Shown here piece by piece: positions 14,059 through 23,661 of a DNA stretch of 64,000 bases (the stretch's first letter is position 1; the number at the start of each line of letters is the position of its first letter). The stretch covers positions 1-64,000 of the forward strand of contig JBCDGN010000005.1 in the NCBI GenBank assembly GCA_038751255.1. Reading direction: 5' to 3'. The DNA comes from JANSYP01 sp038751255. GTDB lineage: Bacteria > Pseudomonadota > Alphaproteobacteria > Rhodobacterales > Rhodobacteraceae. A program made the position numbers and the translations under genes. The notes beneath the pieces are model-generated. The model saw only the letters and a list, made by a program, of their open reading frames with translations, did no database searches and was not told the DNA's origin.

Positions 14059-15603
14059 ATGGACCAAGATCACGTTCTGATATTCGACACCACGCTGCGC
14101 GATGGTGAACAAAGCCCCGGCGCCACAATGACCCATGAGGAGAAGCTCGAAATCGCGGGCCATCTCGATGAAATGGGCGTAGATATCATTGAAGCGGGCT
14201 TCCCAATCGCCTCTGAAGGCGATTTCGCGGCGGTCACCGAGATCGCCAAGAATAGCCGCAACAGCATGATTTGCGGGCTGGCGCGCGCCAATATCAAAGA
14301 CATCGATCGGGCGTGGGAAGCGGTGAAACACGCGGATCAACCCCGCATCCATACCTTTATTGGCACCTCGCCCCTGCACCGTGAGATCACCAAGCTCAAC
14401 CAAGAAGAAATGGCGGAACGCATCTTTGCGACCGTTACCCATGCACGCAACCTTTGTGACAACGTCCAGTGGTCACCCATGGATGCGACCCGGACCGAGC
14501 ATGACTATCTCAGGCGTGTCGTCGAAATCGCAATCAAGGCCGGGGCTACGACGATCAATATTCCTGACACTGTCGGCTATACTGCGCCGCGGGAAAGTGC
14601 CGATCTGATCAAAATGCTGATCGCCGAGGTTCCTGGCGCCGATGAGGTCATCTTTGCCACGCATTGCCACAATGATTTGGGCATGGCGACGGCGAATGCC
14701 TTGGCTGCGGTCGAAGCCGGCGCACGTCAGGTCGAGTGCACCATCAACGGCCTTGGCGAGCGCGCGGGTAACACCGCGTTAGAAGAAGTGGTGATGGCGC
14801 TGCGCGTCCGTAATGACATCATGCCCTACCGAACTGGCATCGATACTACTCGGATCATTGGCCTGTCGCGCCGGGTTGCGGCAGTGTCGGGCTTCTCAGT
14901 CCAGCACAATAAGGCCATCGTGGGGAAGAATGCCTTTGCCCATGAGAGCGGTATCCATCAGGACGGCATGTTGAAGAATACCGAGACCTTTGAGATCATG
15001 CGCCCCTCCGATATCGGTCTGACAGAGACCAATCTTGTCATGGGCAAGCATTCAGGGCGCGCAGCGCTGCGGGCCAAGCTCAAAGATCTGGGCTTTGAAT
15101 TGGCCGACAATCAACTTAACGATGTCTTCGTACGCTTCAAAGCCTTGGCCGACCGCAAAAAAGAGGTCTTTGACGAGGACCTGATCGCACTGGTGACCGA
15201 TGCCTCGGTTGAGGAAACAGACCGGATCAAAGTGAAGTTCTTGCGCGTGATCTGTGGGACCGAAGCCCCGCAATCAGCGGATCTGACCCTGACCATTGAC
15301 GGAGAGGATCATCAGACCACCGCCCAAGGCGACGGACCGGTTGATGCCGCGTTCAATGCAGTCAAAGCACTGGTGCGCCACGAGGCGAAACTGCTGCTCT
15401 ACCAAGTTAATGCAGTGACCACCGGGACAGATGCGCAGGCCACTGCTTCGGTGCGGTTGGAGGAAAAAGGCAAAATCGTCACCGGCAGCTTTGCCGATAC
15501 CGACACAGTGGTTGCCTCTACCAAGGCCTATGTCTCTGCCCTGAACCGACTGCTTGTGGTGCGCGAAACCGGTGCTCAGGTGAGCTATAAAGACGTGAGT
15601 TGA
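14059..15603 (+). CDS. leuA: 2-isopropylmalate synthase
   Basis: 514 residues, the first committed enzyme of leucine synthesis (acetyl-CoA plus 2-oxoisovalerate to 2-isopropylmalate). The TIM barrel starts with FDTTLRDGEQSPGATM, which binds metal and substrate. It also carries HCHNDLGMATANALAA with the metal-binding histidines and the HESGIHQDG segment. The C-terminal ~130 residues form the LeuA dimerisation domain for leucine feedback inhibition. Length is normal. The likely controls are feedback by leucine and the upstream attenuator. Confidence 0.97.
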   Translation: MDQDHVLIFDTTLRDGEQSPGATMTHEEKLEIAGHLDEMGVDIIEAGFPIASEGDFAAVTEIAKNSRNSMICGLARANIKDIDRAWEAVKHADQPRIHTFIGTSPLHREITKLNQEEMAERIFATVTHARNLCDNVQWSPMDATRTEHDYLRRVVEIAIKAGATTINIPDTVGYTAPRESADLIKMLIAEVPGADEVIFATHCHNDLGMATANALAAVEAGARQVECTINGLGERAGNTALEEVVMALRVRNDIMPYRTGIDTTRIIGLSRRVAAVSGFSVQHNKAIVGKNAFAHESGIHQDGMLKNTETFEIMRPSDIGLTETNLVMGKHSGRAALRAKLKDLGFELADNQLNDVFVRFKALADRKKEVFDEDLIALVTDASVEETDRIKVKFLRVICGTEAPQSADLTLTIDGEDHQTTAQGDGPVDAAFNAVKALVRHEAKLLLYQVNAVTTGTDAQATASVRLEEKGKIVTGSFADTDTVVASTKAYVSALNRLLVVRETGAQVSYKDVS

Positions 15604-15619
15604 AGGCGCCGCTTACAGC

Positions 15620-15922
15620 CTATTCTTCCCGTTCGGTGGTGAAGGTCAGCGGATAGCCGGCCTTCGCCCCTTCTTGGTTTGCTTGTTCGGTCTTGGTTTC
15701 CGCAACCTCCTTGGTGAACACCGCGACAACGCAAGCGCCTCGTTGATGCGCGGTGAGCATCACCCCATAGGCCTCGCCTTCGCTCATCCGAAAGACGCCT
15801 TTTAGAACCTTCACCACGAAATCGCGCGGGGTGAAGTCATCGTTGAGCAAGATAACCTTGTAAAGCCGCGGACGTTCGGGCTTGGCTTTGGGCTTGGGTT
15901 TTACTTCGGCGACAGAGGGCAT
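15620..15922 (-). CDS. clpS: ATP-dependent Clp protease adaptor ClpS
   Basis: 100 residues. After a Lys/Pro-rich N-terminal extension comes the ClpS core: LYKVILLNDDFTPRDFV, MTAHQRG-type helix (MLTAHQRGACVVAVF) and the KEVAETK segment. ClpS delivers N-degron substrates to ClpA/ClpP. The ATG at 15922 has a GGAG ribosome-binding site; a TTG five codons earlier is unlikely. The gene converges with leuA, with only 16 bases between them. Confidence 0.95.
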   Translation of the reverse strand: MPSVAEVKPKPKAKPERPRLYKVILLNDDFTPRDFVVKVLKGVFRMSEGEAYGVMLTAHQRGACVVAVFTKEVAETKTEQANQEGAKAGYPLTFTTEREE

Positions 15923-16213
15923 CTGGAACGTCTCCAATCCCTTACCATTCTATTAACCAATTTAGCGTGAACTTCGTCACAGGTCATCTCGCAGCGGTAC
16001 TTGGAAAGGGTAAATGAGGAAAGTTGCGGCAGGCACACCGTTTGGGTTTCCATATATTGGGACGGATCGACGGTGCGCCCCTTTCCCTAGAGCAAACACG
16101 CGCTGAATGATGTGCTTGCCCTTTCACAGCCCGGCTGACAACACTATAAACTCGCGCAACGCGGCAAAAGCGACTCGCGACCATTCCAGAAGGCACGGGC
16201 AGGACATCATATC

Positions 16214-17251
16214 ATGGGCCTTTTATCCGGCATGTTCTCTTCCGACATGGCCATTGATCTCGGCACAGCGAATACGTTGGTTTACGTCAAGGCCAAAGGG
16301 ATCATTCTCAACGAACCATCGGTCGTGGCCTATCACGTGAAGGACGGTGTGAAGAAGGTTTTGGCAGTCGGCGAAGACGCCAAACTGATGCTCGGTCGGA
16401 CACCGGGCAGTATCCAAGCCATCCGGCCAATGCGCGAGGGCGTGATCGCTGATTTCGACGTGGCCGAAGAGATGATCAAGCACTTCATCCGGAAGGTGCA
16501 TCGGCGCACGACCTTTTCTAAACCCAAAATCATCGTCTGCGTGCCCCACGGCGCAACACCGGTCGAAAAGCGTGCAATCCGACAATCGGTCCTTTCCGCT
16601 GGCGCTCGGCGCGCGGGGCTAATCGCCGAACCGATCAGTGCCGCCATCGGCGCCGGAATGCCCATCACCGACCCGACCGGAAACATGGTTGTCGATATCG
16701 GTGGCGGGACCACCGAGGTGGCCGTCTTGTCTCTGGGCGATATCGTCTATGCGCGGTCGGTCCGAGTTGGGGGCGACCGGATGGACGAGGGCATCATCAG
16801 CTATTTGCGGCGCCAACATAACTTGCTGATCGGTGAAGCGACGGCGGAGCGGATCAAAACCTCAATCGGCACCGCCCGCATGCCGGATGATGGACGCGGG
16901 GCATCGATGCAAATCCGGGGCCGCGATCTGTTGAACGGAGTGCCGAAAGAAACCGAGATCAGCCAAGCACAGGTGGCCGAAGCCTTGGCCGAGCCGGTGC
17001 AGCAGATTTGCGAAGCGGTAATGACAGCTCTTGAAGCCACACCACCTGATCTTGCTGCCGATATCGTCGACCGTGGTGTGATGCTGACCGGAGGCGGCGC
17101 GCTCTTGGGCGATCTCGATCTCGCATTGCGTGAACAGACAGGCTTAGCGGTGTCAGTGTCAGATGAAAGCCTCAATTGTGTTGCCCTTGGCACCGGCAAA
17201 GCATTGGAGTTCGAGGAGCGGCTTAAACACGTGATAGACTACGAGAGCTAA
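16214..17251 (+). CDS. mreB: rod-shape-determining protein MreB
   Basis: 345 residues of the actin-like MreB, which polymerises under the inner membrane and directs lateral wall synthesis. Phosphate loop 1 is seen as DLGTANTLVYVKAKG and phosphate loop 2 as VVDIGGGTTEVAVLSLG; the adenosine motif is GVMLTGGGALLGDLD. First gene of a rod-shape operon; the 276-base upstream gap presumably holds its promoter, for which I see no clear consensus. Confidence 0.97.
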   Translation: MGLLSGMFSSDMAIDLGTANTLVYVKAKGIILNEPSVVAYHVKDGVKKVLAVGEDAKLMLGRTPGSIQAIRPMREGVIADFDVAEEMIKHFIRKVHRRTTFSKPKIIVCVPHGATPVEKRAIRQSVLSAGARRAGLIAEPISAAIGAGMPITDPTGNMVVDIGGGTTEVAVLSLGDIVYARSVRVGGDRMDEGIISYLRRQHNLLIGEATAERIKTSIGTARMPDDGRGASMQIRGRDLLNGVPKETEISQAQVAEALAEPVQQICEAVMTALEATPPDLAADIVDRGVMLTGGGALLGDLDLALREQTGLAVSVSDESLNCVALGTGKALEFEERLKHVIDYES

Positions 17252-17273
17252 TCCGCCCGCGAGAGGTGATCGC

Positions 17274-18197
17274 TTGACCCCAGACCGCGACCCCGTCCGC
17301 CAGATGTACCGCCCTTTGAGGCGGATATTGGTGGCTGCGCTGGTACTCAGCCTCTGCCTGGTCTTCGTCCTTTGGCGCATCGACGGGCCTCGGGTTGAAC
17401 GACTCCGCGCCGCGGTGATCGATGCAGTTCTGCCGCAGATCACGTGGGTCACACAGCCCCTGACTGCCACAATTGAGATGGCGCGCAGTTTCCGGACCTA
17501 TCAGCAGCTTTACCGCCAGAACCAGGATCTGCGCCGCGAGCTACAGCAAATGAAGGCCTGGAGGGAGGCCGCGCTACAACTGGAACAGCAAAATGCGCAG
17601 CTTTTGGATCTTAGCAATTTGCAGCTCGACCCTAAGCTCACCTTTGTGACTGGCGTCGTGCTCGCCGATAGCGGGTCTCCGTTCCGCCAATCGGTGCTGT
17701 TGAATGTCGGCGCGCGTGACGGCATCCGTGATGGTTGGGCCGCGATGGATGGGATCGGCGTTGTCGGTCGCATTTCCGGCGTCGGGCGCGATAGCGCGCG
17801 GGTGATCTTGTTGACGGACACCAACAGCGTGATCCCTGTCACCATCCAGCCCTCATCACAACGTGCCCTCATCAATGGCGATAACTCGCCCGCCCCCTTT
17901 ATCGACTTTCTGGAATCCGCCGAATTGGTTCGACCTGGGGATCGGGTGGTGACATCCGGCGATGGCGGAGTCTTTCCCCCGGATCTTCTGGTGGGACAGA
18001 TCATTCAAGGCAGAGATGGCCGTTTGCGGGTCAGCCCAGCGGCGGACTATGGACGTTTGGAGTTTCTGCGCGTTCTCCGCTTTGGGGGGCCCGAGCAGGT
18101 CGAGGGGCCAGGCGCGTTGATTGCACCGCACATGCCCTTGATCCCAGACATAGACGAGCTGCTCGCCCAAGAGCAGGGCGTGACAGATGGGCAGTAG
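17274..18197 (+). CDS. mreC: rod-shape-determining protein MreC
   Basis: 307 residues: a short cytoplasmic N-terminus, one membrane helix (LVAALVLSLCLVFVLW, about residues 18-35), a coiled-coil stretch (TYQQLYRQNQDLRRELQQM) and a periplasmic beta-domain. MreC links MreB filaments to PBP2 and RodA. The start is a TTG at 17274 with GAGAGGTG eight bases upstream. It overlaps mreD by 11 bases. Confidence 0.94.
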   Translation: MTPDRDPVRQMYRPLRRILVAALVLSLCLVFVLWRIDGPRVERLRAAVIDAVLPQITWVTQPLTATIEMARSFRTYQQLYRQNQDLRRELQQMKAWREAALQLEQQNAQLLDLSNLQLDPKLTFVTGVVLADSGSPFRQSVLLNVGARDGIRDGWAAMDGIGVVGRISGVGRDSARVILLTDTNSVIPVTIQPSSQRALINGDNSPAPFIDFLESAELVRPGDRVVTSGDGGVFPPDLLVGQIIQGRDGRLRVSPAADYGRLEFLRVLRFGGPEQVEGPGALIAPHMPLIPDIDELLAQEQGVTDGQ

Positions 18198-18708
18198 CTC
18201 GGTGGTAAAAATCGCGATTGGAGCAACGCTGTACGTGATGTTATCGGCCATTGTTGTTTTGGGGCGTTTAATGCCGCTGCAAGGCGATGGGATGGGATGG
18301 CCGGGGCCCGATCTCCTGTTTTGTCTCAGCTGTGCTTGGGTCTTGCGGCGCCCCGATCTGTTACCGGTCTGGCTGATCGCTATGACGGCGCTGCTGGCGG
18401 ATTTCTTGCTGCAAAGACCTCCGGGGCTTGGCGCAGCGTTGACAGTCATCGCCACTGAATACCTTCGGCGCAGGGTTTATCCCGGTCCTGGCATCCCCTT
18501 TGCAGGTGAAATGGCGCTCTTTGCCAGCCTGATTTCGGTGTATTACTTTGCCCAATGGCTGATCCAAGCGATTTTCATGATCCCCCAGCCAACACTCGCC
18601 GCGAGCCTGTCGGTGATGCCAATCTCAGTCCTGGCTTACCCATTGGTTGTGATCCTGGTAGGTCTTTGTTTTGGGATACGCCGGCCACATGAGGCGAACC
18701 GGACATGA
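18187..18708 (+). CDS. mreD: rod-shape-determining protein MreD
   Basis: 173 residues, almost wholly hydrophobic, with five or six predicted membrane segments. This fits MreD, the integral membrane partner in the elongasome. Sequence conservation in this family is low, so the call rests on hydrophobicity, length and position between mreC and mrdA. Its stop overlaps the mrdA start by 4 bases. Confidence 0.9.
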   Translation: MGSSSVVKIAIGATLYVMLSAIVVLGRLMPLQGDGMGWPGPDLLFCLSCAWVLRRPDLLPVWLIAMTALLADFLLQRPPGLGAALTVIATEYLRRRVYPGPGIPFAGEMALFASLISVYYFAQWLIQAIFMIPQPTLAASLSVMPISVLAYPLVVILVGLCFGIRRPHEANRT

Positions 18709-20648
18709 AGCAGAGCCCCAGAGATCTCGAACGTAGTTCTAGGATCGTTCGCAGACGCGCCATTGTTTTGGGCGGATTGCAACTCGGCTTTGTCGGTCTG
18801 CTCACGGGTCGAATGCAGTTCATGCAGATCGACCAGGCCGATCAGTATCGCATGCTGGCGGAAGAAAACCGTGTGAACATGCGGCTGTTGCCTCCCACGC
18901 GCGGGCTCATCTTCGATCGTAACGGCGTGTCAATTGCGGAGAACGACCAAAACTACCGCGTGGTGATTGTCCGCGAGGACGCGGGCAATGTGGCAGACGT
19001 TCTGGAACGATTGCGCAGGGTCATTCCGCTGAGCGATGAAGATATTGAGCGCACGCTTCGCGAAACCTCGCGGCGAAGCGCCTTTGTCCCAGTCACTGTG
19101 GCGGATCGCTTGAGCTGGGAAGACCTTTCGCGCGTTGCGGTCAACGCGCCCGCCCTGCCCGGGCTCCGCCCCGAGGTCGGGCAATCTCGCATCTATCCTC
19201 TAGGCGCTGATTTCGCCCATGTGGTGGGCTATGTGGGGCCGGTCAGCGATTACGACCTGTCTAAGCTCGAAAACCCTGAACCGGTGCTGCAAATCCCTAA
19301 ATTCCAGATCGGGAAGGTCGGGGTCGAAGCCAAACTGGAATCCGACCTACGCGGCAAAGCAGGCAACACACAAATTGAGGTCAACGCTGTCGGCCGGGTG
19401 ATGCGAGAGCTGTCCCGGACCGAGGGCCAAGCCGGACGTAATTTGCAGCTGACCGTGGACGAGCGGCTACAGAATTTCACACAAGCGCGCCTCTTTGGCG
19501 AAAGCGCGGCGGTGGTGGTGATGGATTGCCGAAATGGGGATCTGTTAGCGCTGGCCTCTTCGCCCTCTTTTGATCCCAACAAATTTGTCCGCGGCATTTC
19601 CAGTGCAGACTATGGCCTGCTGACCGAAAACAAGTATCGTCCATTGGCGAACAAGACCGTTCAGGGGCTTTATCCTCCGGGCTCGACCTTCAAGATGGTC
19701 ACCGCACTTGCAGCGCTTGAGGCAGGGGTCGTGGGTCCAGAGGACACTGTTTATTGCCCTGGACATCTGACCGCGGGCGGGCGCCGGTTCCATTGCTGGC
19801 GGCGGGGTGGTCACGGCCACATGAACCTCCACAACAGTCTCGTCCAGTCCTGCGACGTCTACTATTATGATGTCTCGCAGCGCGTGGGCATCGATAATAT
19901 CTCTGATATGGCGCGGCGGCTGGGTCTGGCGACCCGGTTTGATTTGCCTTTGTCTGCAGTCGCGGAGGGGTTGGCCCCAACCAAAGCGTGGAAACGTCAA
20001 CGGCGTGGCGCGGAATGGGTCATAGGTGACACACTGAATGCCTCGATCGGGCAGGGCTTTGTGTTGACGTCACCTTTGCAACTGGCGGTGATGACGGCGC
20101 GGCTGGCCAGCGGTACCGATGTATCGCCACAGATCGTCAAAGCCATTGACGGGTATGAAATTCCACGCGACCCACCACAGCCACTGGGGATCGGGCGCAG
20201 CAATCTCCTCAGCATTCAGCGCGCTATGCATGCCGTCTCAAACACCCGTCGTGGCACCGCCTATGGCTCTCGGATCGGGGACGAAGCCCTCCGCATGGCC
20301 GGGAAAACCGGCACCAGTCAGGTACGGAACATCACCAAGGCAGAACGCGCGCGCGGTGTGTTTCGCAACGAAGACTTGCCCTGGGAAAGGCGCGATCATG
20401 CGTTGTTCGTGGGCTATGCGCCGACCGACCGGCCCCGCTATGCCGTGGCAGTGGTGGTGGAGCATGGCGGCGGCGGATCAAAGGCCGCCGCCCCCATTGC
20501 GCGCGATGTGATGCTCGCCGCTTTGGGCAATGGACGGCCTGATCTTGAGGCTTATCCCGAAGCGCATCGGCCCACAATCGAGGAGCGGCTGAACGGCCTT
20601 CCCTTACGCGAGCGTCCCACGACGGCAAGCCCACGTACGCGCGCATGA
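18705..20648 (+). CDS. mrdA: penicillin-binding protein 2 (elongasome transpeptidase)
   Basis: 647 residues, a class B PBP. An N-terminal membrane helix (about 25-45) is followed by a PBP dimerisation domain beginning RMLAEENRVNMRLLPPTRG and the transpeptidase domain. The catalytic S327-T-F-K330 lies in YPPGSTFKM and the KTGTS motif near residue 533. It cross-links new peptidoglycan in the lateral wall with RodA, encoded immediately downstream with a 4-base overlap. Confidence 0.96.
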   Translation: MKQSPRDLERSSRIVRRRAIVLGGLQLGFVGLLTGRMQFMQIDQADQYRMLAEENRVNMRLLPPTRGLIFDRNGVSIAENDQNYRVVIVREDAGNVADVLERLRRVIPLSDEDIERTLRETSRRSAFVPVTVADRLSWEDLSRVAVNAPALPGLRPEVGQSRIYPLGADFAHVVGYVGPVSDYDLSKLENPEPVLQIPKFQIGKVGVEAKLESDLRGKAGNTQIEVNAVGRVMRELSRTEGQAGRNLQLTVDERLQNFTQARLFGESAAVVVMDCRNGDLLALASSPSFDPNKFVRGISSADYGLLTENKYRPLANKTVQGLYPPGSTFKMVTALAALEAGVVGPEDTVYCPGHLTAGGRRFHCWRRGGHGHMNLHNSLVQSCDVYYYDVSQRVGIDNISDMARRLGLATRFDLPLSAVAEGLAPTKAWKRQRRGAEWVIGDTLNASIGQGFVLTSPLQLAVMTARLASGTDVSPQIVKAIDGYEIPRDPPQPLGIGRSNLLSIQRAMHAVSNTRRGTAYGSRIGDEALRMAGKTGTSQVRNITKAERARGVFRNEDLPWERRDHALFVGYAPTDRPRYAVAVVVEHGGGGSKAAAPIARDVMLAALGNGRPDLEAYPEAHRPTIEERLNGLPLRERPTTASPRTRA

Positions 20649-21784
20649 CCTATTTAGAGTATCAGATCAAAGCGGTGCCAAGCGGCGCGCGCAAGCTGCT
20701 CTACCTCAACTGGTCTTTGGTCCTACTGCTCATCGCAATCGCCATGATCGGCTTTGCAATGCTTTACTCGGTGGCAGGAGGCTCTTTCAGCCCTTGGGTA
20801 GAACCACAAGCGAAACGTTTCGCGCTTGGGCTCTCACTGATGCTGATGATCGCCATGGTCCCGATATGGTTTTGGCGAAACATGGCAGGTCTGGCCTATG
20901 GCTGCGCGATACTGTTACTCGTTGCCGTGGAATTCGTCGGTGTCACAGGTATGGGCGCGCAACGCTGGATCGACCTGGGTTTCATGCGGTTACAGCCTTC
21001 TGAGCTTATGAAAATCAGCTTGGTAATGATCTTGGCAGCCTATTACGATTGGCTTAGTGTGGATAAGGTTTCGCACCCGTTTTGGCTCCTGATCCCGCTT
21101 ATCCTCATCATCCTCCCAACGCTCTTGGTCTTACGTCAGCCCGATCTTGGCACCGCAATCTTGCTTGTGGCCGGCGGTGGCATCATGATGTTCTTGGCTG
21201 GCGTGCATTGGCTCTACTTCGCCGCAGTCATCGCAGGTTTCGGGGGTTTGATATACACCATACTCAGCTCGCGCGGCACCGAGTGGCAGCTTTTGCAAGA
21301 CTATCAGTTCCGCCGGATCGATACATTTCTCGATCCTGCAAGCGATCCATTGGGAGCGGGGTATCACATCACGCAATCCAAAATCGCCCTGGGATCAGGC
21401 GGCTGGGCCGGACGCGGCTTCATGGAAGGCACGCAATCGCGACTGAACTTTTTGCCCGAGAAGCACACAGACTTCATCTTTACAACCTTGGCAGAAGAGT
21501 TTGGCTTTGTGGGCGCGTTTTCTTTGCTCGCGCTCTACGCAGGCGTTTTGATCCTTTGCCTGGGCTCTGCGATGGTCAACAAAGACCGCTTCAGTTCCCT
21601 GCTGATCCTCGGTGTCGCGGCAACGTTTTTTCTGTTTTTCGCAGTGAACATGTCCATGGTCATGGGTCTCGCACCGGTCGTCGGGGTGCCCCTACCGCTG
21701 GTCTCTTATGGTGGATCGGCCATGCTGGTTTTGCTGGCAGGCTTTGGGCTGGTTCAATCCGCTCATGTGCACCGCCCCCGCTAG
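20645..21784 (+). CDS. rodA: peptidoglycan glycosyltransferase RodA
   Basis: 379 residues of the SEDS family with about ten membrane segments. Family landmarks include FMRLQPSELMKISLV, LRQPDLGTAILL, the EKHTDFIFTTLAEEFGF loop and GLAPVVGVPLPLVSYGGSAML. RodA polymerises lipid II strands together with PBP2. It is the last morphogenesis gene of the operon; ghrA follows after 9 bases. Confidence 0.96.
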   Translation: MTYLEYQIKAVPSGARKLLYLNWSLVLLLIAIAMIGFAMLYSVAGGSFSPWVEPQAKRFALGLSLMLMIAMVPIWFWRNMAGLAYGCAILLLVAVEFVGVTGMGAQRWIDLGFMRLQPSELMKISLVMILAAYYDWLSVDKVSHPFWLLIPLILIILPTLLVLRQPDLGTAILLVAGGGIMMFLAGVHWLYFAAVIAGFGGLIYTILSSRGTEWQLLQDYQFRRIDTFLDPASDPLGAGYHITQSKIALGSGGWAGRGFMEGTQSRLNFLPEKHTDFIFTTLAEEFGFVGAFSLLALYAGVLILCLGSAMVNKDRFSSLLILGVAATFFLFFAVNMSMVMGLAPVVGVPLPLVSYGGSAMLVLLAGFGLVQSAHVHRPR

Positions 21785-21793
21785 GCCCATAAA

Positions 21794-22759
21794 ATGACGA
21801 TTAATGTTCTTTTCTCTGCGAGCCGACGCGACTGGAACGTCTACGAGACTGAGTTGCTAAAGGCATTCGCCGCGCAAGGCTTGTCCGTTGATCTGCGTCC
21901 GACACCGCGAAGCGCACCGCGTGATGACACGCCCACGCATGCGCCAAGGGAAGTCGACTATCTTATCTGCACACCCGACGGCGCCATGGCCGATTTTTCA
22001 CCCTTTCACCGCACCAAAGCTGTTCTAAGCTTGTGGGCCGGCGTGGAAAATATTGCTCCCAATCCAACGCTGACCCAACCTTTGGTCCGCATGGTCGACC
22101 CGTCAATGACGGAAGGTATGGTCGAATGGGTGACCGGTCATGTGCTACGGCATCATCTGGGAACAGACCGGCATGTTCTGGACCAGTCGGGAGCATGGCG
22201 GCCAGAAGCACCGCCTTTGGCGCGCGAGCGGCCGGTGACAATTCTCGGGATCGGCGCGCTCGGCCAAGCTTGTGCTGAAGCTCTCCAAGGGCTGAACTTT
22301 CCCGTCACGGGCTGGAGCCGATCACAAAAAACCATTCCCGGCATCGATTGCTATGACGGAGCCCAAGGATTGAGCATGGCGCTTCAATCGGCGGAAATCC
22401 TCGTGCTGCTCCTACCTCTGACTTCCGCGACCGAGAATATCATCAACGCCAGGAGATTGGCGGAAATGCCCAAAGGCGCTGTGATCCTCAATCCCGGGCG
22501 GGGCGCATTGATCGACGACGCCGATTTGCTGAGTGCCTTAGACAGTGGTCAGATCAGCCATGCGACGCTCGACGTCTTTCGGATAGAGCCACTTCCTTCC
22601 GATCACCGGTATTGGTCGCATCCGCAGGTCACCGTAACGCCCCATATTGCCTCGGAAACTCGGGCACCGTCCGCCTCCCGAATGGTTGCAGAGAATATCC
22701 GCCGCTCCGAGAACGGAGAGCCCCTGCTCAACTTGGTCAACCGCGATGCAGGGTACTAA
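21794..22759 (+). CDS. ghrA: glyoxylate/hydroxypyruvate reductase (GhrA type)
   Basis: 321 residues of the D-2-hydroxyacid dehydrogenase superfamily. A divergent N-terminal domain is followed by the Rossmann motif TILGIGALGQACAEAL near residue 148. Catalytic-region motifs include LNPGRGALID, LDVFRIEPLP and TPHIAS with the active-site His. This form reduces glyoxylate and hydroxypyruvate with NAD(P)H. It lies close behind rodA and probably rides on that transcript, though no functional link to cell shape is evident. Confidence 0.87.
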   Translation: MTINVLFSASRRDWNVYETELLKAFAAQGLSVDLRPTPRSAPRDDTPTHAPREVDYLICTPDGAMADFSPFHRTKAVLSLWAGVENIAPNPTLTQPLVRMVDPSMTEGMVEWVTGHVLRHHLGTDRHVLDQSGAWRPEAPPLARERPVTILGIGALGQACAEALQGLNFPVTGWSRSQKTIPGIDCYDGAQGLSMALQSAEILVLLLPLTSATENIINARRLAEMPKGAVILNPGRGALIDDADLLSALDSGQISHATLDVFRIEPLPSDHRYWSHPQVTVTPHIASETRAPSASRMVAENIRRSENGEPLLNLVNRDAGY

Positions 22760-22801
22760 GCACCAACTGGCGTGAGTGCCCAATACTCCCGCGCGGATCT
22801 T

Positions 22802-23593
22802 TTAATGGAGAATCGGTGGTTTATCCGGATCGCTGCCCGGCGCTTGGGGCATCTTATGTTCCACCGGCTTAGGTTCGGGAAACACGATCTTATGGGCAAC
22901 AGGCTCTAAATGACGGATCATAGGGTCGTTCTCGGCGAGAAACGCCAGTTTGAACTCGCGATCCTGCTCGGAAAAAAACTGGACGCATTCGGCAATCGCC
23001 TTGGCCAGCGCTGTTTCGGCGCCTGGTAGCGCGCCCACCACCGCCAAAAGCGTCCCGCTCTGCCCAGTCGCATCGACTGTGCCCGCCAGATAGGCATAGC
23101 GGGCGATCCCCGCGCCTATGGCCAAACGCGCCGTCAATCTATTGCGCAGATCTTCTGGCAGGTCGGAGGGAGGGCAAAAATCAACAGGCCGGTCTGGCGA
23201 CAGTTCCTCGGGCTGTTGCGCCAATTGAGGCGCAAGCCAGGCTAGGGTATCGGACGAAAGCAGCGTCTCCGAAGGCGCCACGCCGACGTTCACCCCCAGT
23301 CCGACGCCCTGTCCAGCGATGAATCCAATCAATGCCCGTCCTGGCAAAGCGAGATGCGGCACGGGTGCACGCGCAAAGTCGGCAAGCCTTTCTTCACTAT
23401 CAAACGCCATGACGAAGTTGCCTTCACCGGTCGGGACGAGCTTTGGGGTGATCTGGCCATCTTCGGGCTCTTTGTCCAACAACACCCAAAGCTCGGTATC
23501 GGCAAGCGCACCATAATACGCGAGCCTTGACACCTCATCATCGGGTTTCTCAGCCATTTTCGCCTGTGCGACATCCAATTGCGTCACCGCCAT
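22802..23593 (-). CDS. SseB-family protein
   Basis: 263 residues. The N-terminal part (LAYYGALADTELWVLLDKEP to NFVMAFDSEERLADFA) matches the SseB N-terminal domain, and a second, less conserved domain follows. SseB-like proteins outside Salmonella pathogenicity islands have no established function, and the secretion name should not be taken as evidence of secretion. There is no signal peptide. It is divergent from the glycosylase gene at 23662, with 68 bases between them. Confidence 0.75.
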   Translation of the reverse strand: MAVTQLDVAQAKMAEKPDDEVSRLAYYGALADTELWVLLDKEPEDGQITPKLVPTGEGNFVMAFDSEERLADFARAPVPHLALPGRALIGFIAGQGVGLGVNVGVAPSETLLSSDTLAWLAPQLAQQPEELSPDRPVDFCPPSDLPEDLRNRLTARLAIGAGIARYAYLAGTVDATGQSGTLLAVVGALPGAETALAKAIAECVQFFSEQDREFKLAFLAENDPMIRHLEPVAHKIVFPEPKPVEHKMPQAPGSDPDKPPILH

Positions 23594-23661
23594 CTGACTG
23601 CACCCTCTCGTCTGATCACTGTCTTCGGGCTAAGGGGTTCGCTGGGGGGAGGCAAGCAGCG